Part shown: positions 28,432 through 37,251 of the stretch, in pieces
How the letters are laid out: the number at the start of each line of letters is the position of its first letter
Position numbering within the stretch: the first letter of the stretch is position 1
From: CBDCPI01 sp965220245
Lineage (GTDB): Bacteria > Chloroflexota > Dehalococcoidia > Lucifugimonadales > UBA3495
Assembly: GCA_965220245.1 (NCBI GenBank)
Contig: CBDCPI010000014.1
Span: 323,044-387,043, forward strand
Direction of reading: 5' to 3'
DNA length: 64,000 bases
Program-made: the position numbers and the translations under genes
Notes under the pieces: model-generated
Databases searched by the model: none
What the model was told of the DNA's origin: nothing
What the model saw: only the letters and a program-made list of their open reading frames with translations

Positions 28432-28486
28432 GTAATTCAGTCGGTGCAGGAAGGTTATGGAGCCGTACAGGAGAGGAGGAGGGAGC

Positions 28487-30814
28487 GTGGTTAGAAAAGC
28501 GTTGGCCCTACTGGCGGGGGTTATGGTTTTGGGTGTTGTTTTGGGGGCCATAGGCCTGCTTGGGCCGGGTCTTGCGGACGCGCAGGCGTCCGTCGCGACA
28601 AGGACGTTGTCGTCGAGTGATTCGTCAGCGGAGTTGATCTCTGGCGGTGTGAAGGTCCCACCCGGCACTGTTGTGGATGTAAGGATAATGCTCCCCGCCG
28701 GCAGCACATTCACCGGCACTTTTGATGAAACATTGCCCGAAGGGTTCAATTATGTAGATGGGTCTGCCACGTCGGATGAGGTGGGGGTGGATATACCTGT
28801 AACGAAGAAGGATGGTCAGCGCCAGAAGGTCCGGTTTGCCGTGGTTGATACGGCTGGATTCACCTATCGGGTGACAGCCTCCAGCGCGGCAGGTACTTAT
28901 ACCTTCTCCGGGAAGATGGCCCAACCGGGCGACAGCGCTTCCGATGCAGTGGATGTCGGAGGCGATTCCACAGTGGAAGTAGCGGTGACCGGTACTCCCG
29001 GAACGGTGACGCCGACGCCTACAGTGACGCCGACGCCCACAATGATGCCGACGCCTACGGGACCCTTTGCAAGGAGGTCCTTTACGCCAGCGTCAGTGAC
29101 TCCGGGCGGTCAGCTAACCGTAGAGATTACCGCCGGCGGATACGGGATATCGGGCCGGGTTGTGGAAACGCTGCCCCCGGGGTTCAGATATGTGGAAGTC
29201 AGCAAGCCGGACGAAATCCTGGTCGATGCTACTTCGATATCGGAGGGGATTCAGACCGTCCAGTTTGACATTTATGACACCGATTCTTTCACCTATACGG
29301 TGGAAGCCTCCGGCACGGCGGGCACTTATACTTTCAGGGGTAATCTGTTCGACGAAGACAAAAATTTGCATACGGTCGGCGGCGCTGTAACAGTGGCGGT
29401 GGGCGCTACTGCAAACAGGTCCTTGCCAGCGTCAGTGGTCACGGGCGCTCAGCTAATCGTAGAGATTACCGCCGGCGGATACGGGATATCGGGCCGGGTT
29501 GTAGAAATGCTGCCCCCGGGGTTCAGATATGTGGAAGTCAGCAAGCCGGACGAAATCCTGGTCGATGCTACTTCGATATCGGAGGGGATTCAGACCGTCC
29601 AGTTTGACATTTATGACACCGATTCTTTCACCTATACGGTGGAAGCCTCCGGCACGGCGGACACTTATACTTTCAGGGGTAATCTGTTCGACGAAGACAA
29701 AAATTCGCATACGGTCACGGGCGATACCCAGGTAATGGTCAGGCCCGTTACTCCTACTCTCACGCCTACACCTACGACGGAGCCGCCTGTTGCTCCTCCC
29801 GCCCGCCGCCGCAGCAGCAGCGGGGGTGGAGGCGGCGGCACCGCCGCTTACCTCGCCCCACCCACTTTCGCCGAAGGGAGCAGCGCCACTCGGGAGGTGG
29901 CGGAAAACAGCCCGGCTTGGACCAAGGTGGGACTGCCGGTGACGGCCCAAAGCGCCACGGGCGCCATTTCCTACACCAAGTCGGGGGCCGACGCGGCGCT
30001 GTTCGTCATTTCGCGCGAGAGCGGCCAAATCTACGTGGCCAGTGGAACGGTGCTGGACTACGAAGCCCGCCCTAACCGCTATACCCTGACGGTGGAGGCA
30101 AACGCCGCCGTAGTGTCCGCCACCGGGACTATCACGGTGGCCATTACGGTCACGGACGTGGCGGAGGCCGGCAGCATTACCCTGTCGCCCCCAGGGGCGC
30201 CCAGCGTCGGCGCCACGATTACCGCCGCCCTGTCCGATCCGGACGGTGGCGTTACCGGAGCGAGTTGGCAGTGGCAGAGGTCCGCCGACGGAACGGAGTG
30301 GAAGGACATTGCCGGGGCAACTGCGCCAGCCTACACCCCGGCGGAGGCCGACGCCGGTATGCACCTGCGGGCTGCCGTGACCTACGCCGACCGGACCGGG
30401 ACCGGTATCAAAGCGTACGCTATAACGGTATTCGAGCCTTCCCCGGCGCCGGAGCCAACGGTGGTCGCCCCGACGCCGACGCGCCAGGCCACGCCCACGC
30501 CGAGGGCCACGCCCACGCCGAGGGCCACGGTCGTAATTCCCCCGGCGCCGACAGCGCCCACGGCGGCGCCCACCCTGGCGCCCACGGCGGTACCCACCAC
30601 CCCGGCGCCCACAGCCATACCCACGGCGAGGCCCACGGAGCCACCGCCTCCGGCTACCCCTACCGCAACGCCGGAGCCCCCGGTTGTGCCCCCGGTTACT
30701 CCGCCTTCTGAGGAGGAGGGAGGCTTCCCGGTGTGGCTGATCGTGGTTATAGTCCTGGCCGTCGGCGCTGCGTTGGTGCTCGGAGGACTTGCCATCCGCG
30801 GCCGGCGAAGGTAA
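28487..30814 (+). CDS. Membrane-anchored surface protein: repeat domains, cadherin-like unit, Pro/Thr stalk
   Basis: About 775 residues from a GTG at 28487 preceded by GAGGAGGGAGC; an ATG at 28457 is possible. Order: signal peptide ending LADAQA; three copies of the beta-rich domain seen in the 195-residue neighbour, the last two nearly identical at DNA level; a TPTPT linker; a Gly-rich stretch (SSSGGGGGG); one cadherin-like unit (EVAENSPAWTKVGLPV); one TWQW module; a long Pro/Thr/Ala stalk; and a C-terminal membrane helix FPVWLIVVIVLAVGAALVLGG followed by RGRRR. It is a likely cell-surface anchor for the cluster. Confidence 0.8.
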   Translation: MVRKALALLAGVMVLGVVLGAIGLLGPGLADAQASVATRTLSSSDSSAELISGGVKVPPGTVVDVRIMLPAGSTFTGTFDETLPEGFNYVDGSATSDEVGVDIPVTKKDGQRQKVRFAVVDTAGFTYRVTASSAAGTYTFSGKMAQPGDSASDAVDVGGDSTVEVAVTGTPGTVTPTPTVTPTPTMMPTPTGPFARRSFTPASVTPGGQLTVEITAGGYGISGRVVETLPPGFRYVEVSKPDEILVDATSISEGIQTVQFDIYDTDSFTYTVEASGTAGTYTFRGNLFDEDKNLHTVGGAVTVAVGATANRSLPASVVTGAQLIVEITAGGYGISGRVVEMLPPGFRYVEVSKPDEILVDATSISEGIQTVQFDIYDTDSFTYTVEASGTADTYTFRGNLFDEDKNSHTVTGDTQVMVRPVTPTLTPTPTTEPPVAPPARRRSSSGGGGGGTAAYLAPPTFAEGSSATREVAENSPAWTKVGLPVTAQSATGAISYTKSGADAALFVISRESGQIYVASGTVLDYEARPNRYTLTVEANAAVVSATGTITVAITVTDVAEAGSITLSPPGAPSVGATITAALSDPDGGVTGASWQWQRSADGTEWKDIAGATAPAYTPAEADAGMHLRAAVTYADRTGTGIKAYAITVFEPSPAPEPTVVAPTPTRQATPTPRATPTPRATVVIPPAPTAPTAAPTLAPTAVPTTPAPTAIPTARPTEPPPPATPTATPEPPVVPPVTPPSEEEGGFPVWLIVVIVLAVGAALVLGGLAIRGRRR
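29087..29705 (+). repeat. 339-bp-period tandem duplication inside the surface-protein gene
   Basis: Bases 29087-29366 recur at 29426-29705 with few changes. This duplicates one beta-rich domain (GYGISGRVVE...PPGFRYVEVSKPDEILVD). The near identity suggests a recent event. Confidence 0.85.
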
Positions 30815-30850
30815 TAGCTTGAGCTGAACCGGCACTCCGAAAAGGGAGCA

Positions 30851-30906
30851 GGCGGCCCTGGTCAGGACACCCCAAGCGGGATTCCTGACCAGGGCCGCCT
30901 TCATTT
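30851..30906 (+). terminator. Intrinsic terminator after the surface-protein cluster
   Basis: A 16-bp perfect stem GGCGGCCCTGGTCAGG / CCTGACCAGGGCCGCC with a 17-base loop is followed by TTCATTT, 36 bases after the stop of the last gene. Confidence 0.8.
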
Positions 30907-30995
30907 AGCAACCCGACGCCGGCTCTGGTCTAGAGTCTTTCGACTCTTAATGCAGGTAACGCGCCGTCGGGCGTAGGGGCAGCCCTTGTAGCTGC

Positions 30996-31090
30996 CAAAG
31001 AACGTAGCTGGTGGAGAACGGTCCTGGATTCCGGCCTGCGCCGGAATGACAGGGGAGAGGCCACTTTAGAAACTTATTCACGCAGCAGTA
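30996..31090. repeat. Truncated family-2 MITE (copy D)
   Basis: It shares AAAGAACGTAGCTGG, the hairpin GGATTCCGGCCTGCGCCGGAATG and the end CTTATTCACGCAGCAGTAA with the full copy at 15051-15222, and lacks the first half. Confidence 0.65.
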
Positions 31091-31091
31091 A

Positions 31092-31128
31092 AAGATGCCC
31101 AGGATATTTCCAATCCTGGGCATCTCAA
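31092..31128 (-). terminator. Intrinsic terminator for the leftward LLM oxidoreductase
   Basis: On the minus strand AGATGCCCAGGAT and ATCCTGGGCATCT pair around a 7-base loop and run into TTTT. It lies 33 bases past the stop codon of the gene at 31161-32279. Confidence 0.8.
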
Positions 31129-31160
31129 AATCCGGTAAATCCCGATTCAGACGAATTGCG

Positions 31161-32279
31161 TTACTTGAACTCGGGTATCACCTTGTCGGTGATGAGCCGC
31201 ATGGTGTTCATCACCACTTCGCGCGGGACCGATGACGTCCAGTTGACCTCGAACATGATCTCGTCGGTGCTGAAGTCGTCCCGGAGTATGTGAATCTTGT
31301 CGACCACTTCTTCGGGGGTCCCAAACAGGTTTACTTCCTCAGTCGCATCGGGGCTGGCGGTGCCCGCGTCGGTGCTTCCGATGCTGATCCTCCCGGAGTA
31401 ATAGCGCCGGGCAAGGTTCATGAGGTCCTCAGTCTGGCGCGTAGCCTCCTCTTTCGTGTCAGCCACCAGGGTGGGTATGCGAACCACGGTAGTCGGGTCG
31501 CCGGGGTGCCCCGCGTCCATCCAAGCCTGCCGGTAGGCTTTCACGTCTTCCTTCAGCACTGCCGACCCTCTGGGGTTGTGCGGAGAGCTTCCCGCCCCGA
31601 TGGCGATCCGATAGCCTTGGGCGCCCATGGGCACGAAGCTTTCCTGGCTATCCACGGGCAACAACATGGGCGGGTAGGGTTTCTGGTAGGGCTTCGGGAT
31701 GGCCAGGTAGGGTTCGTAGAAGGCGGGGTAGTTGTAGTACTTCCCCTCGAACCCGGAGAAGTGCTCCTCCGTCCAGAGTTGCTTCATGACCTCCAGGTAC
31801 TCAAAGAATTGCTCCCGGCGTTCAGCAGAGCCGCGGGTGCGCCCTCCCGCGCCGTAAATGAACCGGCCGTGGCTGACTTGGTCGACTATGGCCACCTGTT
31901 CCGCGGTCTGGATGGGGTCCTCCAGCAACAGATTGTCAAACCCGTATCTTTCGTGCGGCAGGGCTGATGCGGATACCGTCTCCCCGGCTTGCCGCATCAC
32001 CGGGCGGTGGATGGACGACCCGATCCTGATCCTCTTGGTGCGCTCGGCGATCACCGCGGACAGCATGAGTACCTGAGGGTCCATGCTAGCCTGCTTGGAA
32101 AAGTGGCCCCCGCCTAGCCAGACGTAGTCCCAACCCATCTCCTCCACCGCATCAATCTCTTCGTAGTTCTTGACGTAAGCATCCTCCTCGAGAAGCTTCC
32201 CACCACTATAGTCCGGGTGCCAGGGGACCTTGTCACCGGGGTACAAGGCGTTCCAGGTATTGAAAAGTCCAAAGTCCAT
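31161..32279 (-). CDS. LLM-class flavin-dependent oxidoreductase
   Basis: A 372-residue luciferase-like TIM-barrel monooxygenase. It starts MDFGLFNTW, has VEEMGWDYVWLGGGHF, the RTKRIRIGSSIHRPV segment, EQVAIVDQVSHGRFIYGAGGRTRG (flavin-phosphate region), and a late GTPEEVVDKI that marks the family C-terminus. It resembles alkanal-monooxygenase-like enzymes more than the F420 group, so FMN is the likelier cofactor. It is a single-gene unit with its own terminator. Confidence 0.87.
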   Translation of the reverse strand: MDFGLFNTWNALYPGDKVPWHPDYSGGKLLEEDAYVKNYEEIDAVEEMGWDYVWLGGGHFSKQASMDPQVLMLSAVIAERTKRIRIGSSIHRPVMRQAGETVSASALPHERYGFDNLLLEDPIQTAEQVAIVDQVSHGRFIYGAGGRTRGSAERREQFFEYLEVMKQLWTEEHFSGFEGKYYNYPAFYEPYLAIPKPYQKPYPPMLLPVDSQESFVPMGAQGYRIAIGAGSSPHNPRGSAVLKEDVKAYRQAWMDAGHPGDPTTVVRIPTLVADTKEEATRQTEDLMNLARRYYSGRISIGSTDAGTASPDATEEVNLFGTPEEVVDKIHILRDDFSTDEIMFEVNWTSSVPREVVMNTMRLITDKVIPEFK

Positions 32280-32391
32280 GCTTGCCCCTCCTTATGTTGC
32301 TTGGTGTTACGACTGTGCTGGGGTACGGCCCTGCGTTGCCATCAAACTAGCACTATTGGCGAATAGCGTCAACGGTGGTGCAACCGCCCCG

Positions 32392-33207
32392 TCATCCCCT
32401 ATCCTCGTTGTCCAGCCGTTGTTCCAGCCGTTGGAGCGCGGCTTGGGTGGCCCGGATCTCCCGCAACAGCTCTTCTCTGGATACCGGGCCTTCCATCTCC
32501 CGCAGCCGCTCAATCTTGGCCTCGTCCAGGTTGTTGATGATTATGGCGATGAACAAGTTTATTACCACGAAGGTCCCCACCACCACGAAGCTGACGAAGT
32601 ACAACCAAGCCAGCGAATGCCGCTCCATTGCGGTGTACATTATCTCGGTCCAGCCTTCCAAGGTTATGATGTTGAACAGGGTCAGCACCGATACGCCCAG
32701 GCTGCGCCAGTTTTCCGGGTCGTGTTCGTGAAAGAGGTGGTAGCCCATGATGGCGTAAATGTAGACCACAATGCTCATCAGCATCATGACGTGGCCCACA
32801 CTGGGGATTGACCGCACCAGCGCGGCTACAATCAGCCGCAGGTCTCTGATGGTTGAAATGAGCCGCAAGACCCGCAGCAGCCGGGCGAGGCGGGTAATCA
32901 TAGCAAACTGGCCGGTGGCCGGAATCAGCGCGAACACTATGACCAGAAAGTCAAAGACGTTCCACCCGTCCCGAAAATACCGTAAAGGCCGCGGCGCCAA
33001 CGCCAGCATCTTGAGCAGCGCTTCGACGATGAACACGCCCAGCGCCACCTGATTCCCCAAGTGCAGCCAGTGGCCGTACTGCGGGGTCAACCTGGAGGAA
33101 GTACCCAATCCCAGCAGCGCGCCATTGGCCAGAATGACCACAATGATGAAGTATTCAAACCAGTGCGCCTCAACCAGCCGTTGAGACAGGTGTACCAGCC
33201 GTATCAT
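32392..33207 (-). CDS. Bacterial voltage-gated cation channel (NaChBac-like) with CaV-like filter
   Basis: A 271-residue six-helix channel subunit. The voltage sensor S4 has Arg at every third position (R106, R109, R112, R115). The pore and S6 (WLYFVSFVVVGTFVVINLFIAIIINN) match the NaChBac family closely, and the C-terminal charged heptads (SREELLREIRATQAALQRL) match its tetramerising coiled coil. The filter is T182-L-E-G-W-T-E188. Sodium channels of the family have TLESW, whereas animal CaV repeat I has TMEGWTD, so calcium selectivity is plausible. It lies 25 bp after the acyl-ligase fusion gene in the same direction. Confidence 0.88.
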   Translation of the reverse strand: MIRLVHLSQRLVEAHWFEYFIIVVILANGALLGLGTSSRLTPQYGHWLHLGNQVALGVFIVEALLKMLALAPRPLRYFRDGWNVFDFLVIVFALIPATGQFAMITRLARLLRVLRLISTIRDLRLIVAALVRSIPSVGHVMMLMSIVVYIYAIMGYHLFHEHDPENWRSLGVSVLTLFNIITLEGWTEIMYTAMERHSLAWLYFVSFVVVGTFVVINLFIAIIINNLDEAKIERLREMEGPVSREELLREIRATQAALQRLEQRLDNEDRG

Positions 33208-33232
33208 CTTAATGCCGTGTCATCGGCAGCCG

Positions 33233-35755
33233 TCATAGGGACTTGACCGCGTCCTCGATGGCCGACGTTGCGTCCTGATAGTCGGTTCCCGGCGAGAAGG
33301 TCAACGGCTCTCCCAAGCGGACCTCGACCCTCCCCCGCCGGAGGATGGGGAACCGTGTGGGGGACCCCAGCTTGTGAATGTGCAGGCGCAGCGGGACTAC
33401 GGGAATCCGTCCCTCGACGGCGACGAGGCCGGTGCCGTTCATGAAGGGCTTGATGGGTCCTCCGACGGTGAGTTCGCCCTCCGGATATATCAGCACCGAC
33501 CAGCCGTTGTCCATGATCTTCCCCATGTTCTCGAGGCTGGGCCGGACGGACCCCTCCTTGGCCAGCGGGAAGGCGTTCCCCAATAGGGGGTTCATGATCC
33601 ACCATACCGGATTCTTCCAGAGATCGGCCGCCCCGGCCACTGCTATCCGGCGGCGCCACTTGAGGGGGACCGCCTTGATAATCAACGGGTTATCCAGGCC
33701 GAGGTTGTGGTTCGACGCGAAGAGTACGGGGCCGGTGATGTCTTCCAGGTTCTCGCGGCCCACCACCTTCAGCCCATAGGGAAGGCTCATCAAGGGAAAG
33801 ATGACTGCCCGCTGGAGGAATCCGCGAAGGATACGGCACCACCATTGCATCCCCCAACCGGGGAAGCTCATCACCGGTGGGTTCCTTGACCCCTCTTCGA
33901 TAAAGGCCTCCAATTGCCGGACCGTCATCTCGGGGCTCAACTGGCTCTCATCCATGGAGACGCCGAGCTCTGCCTCTATTGCCGACAGCAACTCGACGCG
34001 GCCAAGGGAGTCGAGGTCGAGGTTGCCGCCGAGGGTTGCGTCGTCCCCCACCTCCCCGGCCCCCCGTCTGCTCACCTCGCCGATGATCTGGCGCAGGCTC
34101 CTTGCCACTCCCGCGGGGCTGCCGCCGGCGGGTGATACCGCCGGACTCTCTGGCTGTATCTTGCCAAGAATCGTGTCTATCACCACCCCTTTCTTTACTT
34201 TGAGGGTGTGGGTGCGGGGAAAGTCATCGTCAGCCCAAACAGTGAAGCCCCGGACCCTCTGCTGTTCGGCCAGTTGGTTATTGGCCCAAGAAACAACCTC
34301 TTGGGCGGTGTCGGCGTTGTCCAGAATCAAGGCCGCGTGCACCTCAACCGACGGACCCCTCGTCAGCCCCACCACCGCCGCGTCCGTAACGCTGGGGTGC
34401 TTCGCCAACACCGCTTGGATGTCCTCCGGAAAAACGTTCTGGCCGCTGGGGAGGACGATCATATCCTTTTTTCTGCCTTGGATGTGCAGGAACCCCTCGC
34501 CGTCCAAGAACCCCAAGTCGCCCGTCATGTACCAATCGCCATCGAAGGCCGCGGCAGTCTCCGCGGGCGCCTGCCAGTAACCCGGGGTGATGCTGTCCCC
34601 GCGCACCAGAATCTCGCCCTCGCTGCTGATTTTTACCTCTACGTTGGGCAGCGGGCGGCCGGTGGAGTCGAGGCGGCGTTCTGTTAAGCTGTGATTGCTG
34701 ATGACGGGGGATGCCTCGGTGGTCCCATAGCCCTGTACGATCTTGACTCCCAGCAACTCCCACTTGCGTCCCAGGTCTTGGTCCAGCGCCGCCCCTCCCG
34801 AGACGATGAAGTCGAGCTTGCCGCCAAACTGTTTGTGGACCCGGCGGAACAGAAGGCGTCTCAGGGAAAACGGTGTCGCCTCGGCTATCCGCAGCAGCCG
34901 GGCCCAGAGGGCTTCCCTGCCCTGCCGTTTCACCTCCCGCTCAATCCCGTTCATCAGCAACTCCAACGCCTGGGGGACGAGCAGCATGATAGTTATTCTG
35001 CGCTCACGCATCGTCCGGGCCAGAACGGTTGGCTGGCGGCTGGTCGGATAGGTGATACTGGCGCCGTAGTACAACGCGATTAACAGTCCACCCATCTGCT
35101 CGTACATGTGACTCAGTGGAAGGATGGACAGGAACCTATTCGAGGGCGCGCAAGAGATATACCGGGACACCCCCTCGATGTTCGCCGTCAGGTTTCGGTG
35201 GGTAAGCATGACCCCTTTCGGGTTTCCCGTCGTGCCGGAGGTGAACACGATCTCGGTAAGATCGTCCGGGGAGATGTCCACCTGCTCCGGCTGGGGCAAA
35301 CCCTGGATTGCGGCCTCCAACTCCTCGAAGGTAATTTCGGGGACCCCCAGGTCAACCTCCCCTTTGGGAGTGAACCGCGACGTGAACGCCAGTTTCGGCT
35401 CTGTCCTGGATAGGACCCTGGCAACGTAGTCGGGCGCGCTGCGCAGGTCCAAGGGGACCAATACGACTCCCGCTCTAATACACCCGAAGAAAATGAGCAC
35501 CCAGTGGGGAGAGTTGGGGCCCCACAGGATGACTTGGTCCCCCTTGGCCAGGCCCCGGCGCTGGAGAAGGGTTGCAACCTGTCCCGACTCGTTCCACAGC
35601 CGTGAGTAGCTCCAGCGCTGGTACCGGAATGCCGGCTTGAACAGGAGAGCATCGCGGGACCCGTACCTCTCGACCGCTCCCGGGAGAAAGTCTACAATCG
35701 TCTCGCCCACCGGGATCTCACCCACCGGCGTGCCGGACATACGAGCATTTTTCAC
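33233..35755 (-). CDS. Acyl-AMP ligase / acyl-carrier / acyltransferase fusion
   Basis: An 840-residue three-domain protein. Residues about 15-540 are an AMP-forming acyl-CoA/acyl-ACP synthetase (TSGTTGNPKG at about 172-181; YGTTEASP; YMTGDLGF). Residues about 555-635 are an acyl-carrier domain with the phosphopantetheine Ser583 in NLDLDSLGRVE. Residues about 650-840 are a PlsC-type acyltransferase with NHNLGLD near 681 and YPEGELTVGG near 758. It could load a free fatty acid onto its own carrier and pass it to a lysophospholipid or other acceptor, like Aas but with a built-in carrier. The acceptor is unknown. Confidence 0.87.
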   Translation of the reverse strand: MKNARMSGTPVGEIPVGETIVDFLPGAVERYGSRDALLFKPAFRYQRWSYSRLWNESGQVATLLQRRGLAKGDQVILWGPNSPHWVLIFFGCIRAGVVLVPLDLRSAPDYVARVLSRTEPKLAFTSRFTPKGEVDLGVPEITFEELEAAIQGLPQPEQVDISPDDLTEIVFTSGTTGNPKGVMLTHRNLTANIEGVSRYISCAPSNRFLSILPLSHMYEQMGGLLIALYYGASITYPTSRQPTVLARTMRERRITIMLLVPQALELLMNGIEREVKRQGREALWARLLRIAEATPFSLRRLLFRRVHKQFGGKLDFIVSGGAALDQDLGRKWELLGVKIVQGYGTTEASPVISNHSLTERRLDSTGRPLPNVEVKISSEGEILVRGDSITPGYWQAPAETAAAFDGDWYMTGDLGFLDGEGFLHIQGRKKDMIVLPSGQNVFPEDIQAVLAKHPSVTDAAVVGLTRGPSVEVHAALILDNADTAQEVVSWANNQLAEQQRVRGFTVWADDDFPRTHTLKVKKGVVIDTILGKIQPESPAVSPAGGSPAGVARSLRQIIGEVSRRGAGEVGDDATLGGNLDLDSLGRVELLSAIEAELGVSMDESQLSPEMTVRQLEAFIEEGSRNPPVMSFPGWGMQWWCRILRGFLQRAVIFPLMSLPYGLKVVGRENLEDITGPVLFASNHNLGLDNPLIIKAVPLKWRRRIAVAGAADLWKNPVWWIMNPLLGNAFPLAKEGSVRPSLENMGKIMDNGWSVLIYPEGELTVGGPIKPFMNGTGLVAVEGRIPVVPLRLHIHKLGSPTRFPILRRGRVEVRLGEPLTFSPGTDYQDATSAIEDAVKSL

Positions 35756-35783
35756 AGCTACCTCCTGGCCGCTGCGGGCAGCC

Positions 35784-35954
35784 TACTGATACGTGAATAA
35801 GTTTCTAAGCTGTCCTCTCCCCTGTCATTCCGGCGAAGGCCGGAATCCAGGACCGTTCTCCGCCAGCTACGTTCTTTGTCCTCAGAATTTCTGGATTCCG
35901 GCTCAAGGCCGGAAAGACGAGGACTGGTTTAGGTAATTGTCCACGCATCACTAA
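35784..35954. repeat. MITE-like element, family 2 (copy B)
   Basis: A full-length 171-bp copy with ends TACTGATACGTGAA and TCCACGCATCACTA. It is nearly the reverse complement of copy A. Bases 35955-36100 that follow show nothing I recognise. Confidence 0.7.
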
Positions 35955-36104
35955 AAGGTTTCAGGTCCTTGGTGCAGGTGCGTGGGACAGCAGCGTCCCC
36001 GCCCGGTAAAGCCTGGGCCATAGCGCCGCTACCACGGTGGTCACGCATTACTGATGAGTGACCACCAAGCTAAACCCGATGCTTCCCCACCGTCACTATT
36101 ATGG

Positions 36105-36245
36105 GATATGAAAATACCCAACCCGTCTTTCCCGCGCAGGCGGGAATCCAGAAATTCCCGGCACTAAGACTGCTACTGGCTGGCAACAGCTCTGGACTCC
36201 CACCCCGCTTTCGTGAGGGTGACGTTCTTTCGCGGGAGTGACGAT
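36105..36245. repeat. Palindromic repeat related to family 2
   Basis: It begins AAAATACCCAACCCGTCTTTCC, as at 20015, then CGCAGGCGGGAATCCAGAAATTCC and a second arm ending TTCGCGGGAGTGACG. It sits directly after the stop of the leftward MBL gene. Confidence 0.5.
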
Positions 36246-36257
36246 CAAGATATTTAC

Positions 36258-36971
36258 TCACCCACTATATTGCTGGATAAGCCTTCGGAGGGCTTCGCCG
36301 GGCTGGTTACGCAGGGGAGGGAAGTGACTGAAGCATATAGTATCGAAGTCCAAGCCCAAGAGTTTCTCGACCGACCGCATAGCCTCCTTCGGACGCTGGG
36401 TGACTCCGGATGCCGGCGGGCTGAGCCTGCGGGCGAACTTGTACTGGAGGGCGTCGCCAACGATGATGGTCCCTTTGTCCGGCAGGTGGAGGGCAATGCT
36501 GCCCTCGGTGTGGCCGGGAAGGTGGACCACGCGCACTTCGGTCCCGAAGGGAATAACGTCACCGTCCTCGAGGCGATCATCAACCGGAACGGAGCTTCCC
36601 ATGAGCCTGCTAACGACGGGCTGGGTCACCTTCCCGATCAGCCCATTTTGCAGCGGGCTCGGGGGCGGCGCCGTGCCGGCGATGATGTCAGCCTCCAGCC
36701 GGTGCACCGCGACCGAGACCTCTCTGCCTGCAACCAGCCTGCCCAACCCGCCCGAATGGTCCGGGTGGGCGTGGGTAATGACCACCCTTCCTATCTGTTC
36801 GGGAAACATTCCCAAGGCCTCTAGTCCCCGTAGTATCGTTCCCGAGCTTCCATAGAGCCCCGCGTCGACCAATAGCACCTCGCCATTCTCGACCAAGACG
36901 GTTACTCGGGCGCCGATAGCCCGGACCTGGAATACCCCGCCGGTGATTGCCATCGGCCTGCCGAACATCAT
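36258..36971 (-). CDS. MBL-fold metallo-hydrolase
   Basis: A 237-residue metallo-beta-lactamase-fold protein. The metal site THAHPDHSGG (HxHxDH) is near residue 66, with later ligands His in VHLPGHTEGS, Asp in IIVGDAL, and the terminal CFSHFPP. It is a small single-domain hydrolase of the glyoxalase-II/lactonase type, with no added domains. Its ATG overlaps the stop of the upstream small frame as ATGA, suggesting coupled translation. The substrate is unknown. Confidence 0.83.
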   Translation of the reverse strand: MMFGRPMAITGGVFQVRAIGARVTVLVENGEVLLVDAGLYGSSGTILRGLEALGMFPEQIGRVVITHAHPDHSGGLGRLVAGREVSVAVHRLEADIIAGTAPPPSPLQNGLIGKVTQPVVSRLMGSSVPVDDRLEDGDVIPFGTEVRVVHLPGHTEGSIALHLPDKGTIIVGDALQYKFARRLSPPASGVTQRPKEAMRSVEKLLGLDFDTICFSHFPPLRNQPGEALRRLIQQYSG

Positions 36972-37225
36972 GAGTCTCGTTTGCGCCGGCTGTACGTCTC
37001 CGAACCTCCCGCCTCTCGTAGCCGCTCCATTAGCGGCTCACCATCGTCCGTCTTTGGGGGCAGAAGACAGTTGCAACTGATCGCGGCGGTCTCGAAGACT
37101 TTAGCGGGTCTGGAGTGACTGTACGCAGCAGCACCTTTCAGTTCGTCGTCTTTGCAATATAGCTGTACGTCTATCTTTTTCCCATTGTACATCGCTTGTA
37201 CATTGCTACGTACACATGGCACCAC
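36968..37225 (-). CDS. Small hypothetical protein, translationally coupled to the MBL gene
   Basis: An 85-residue frame (GTG start; an internal ATG at 37192 gives 74 residues) ending in an ATGA overlap with the MBL gene. It contains DDELKGAAAYSHSRPAKV and a CNC pair, and the C-terminus is basic. I recognise no family. The overlap is the main argument that it is real. Confidence 0.4.
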   Translation of the reverse strand: MVPCVRSNVQAMYNGKKIDVQLYCKDDELKGAAAYSHSRPAKVFETAAISCNCLLPPKTDDGEPLMERLREAGGSETYSRRKRDS

Positions 37226-37251
37226 ATTCTGCCACCTTGCCCCTGTTCATT

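Noticed and set aside
29453..30904. A minus-strand open frame opposite the Pro/Thr stalk
   Set aside because: It is a low-complexity antisense product of the stalk, rich in Gly and Arg.
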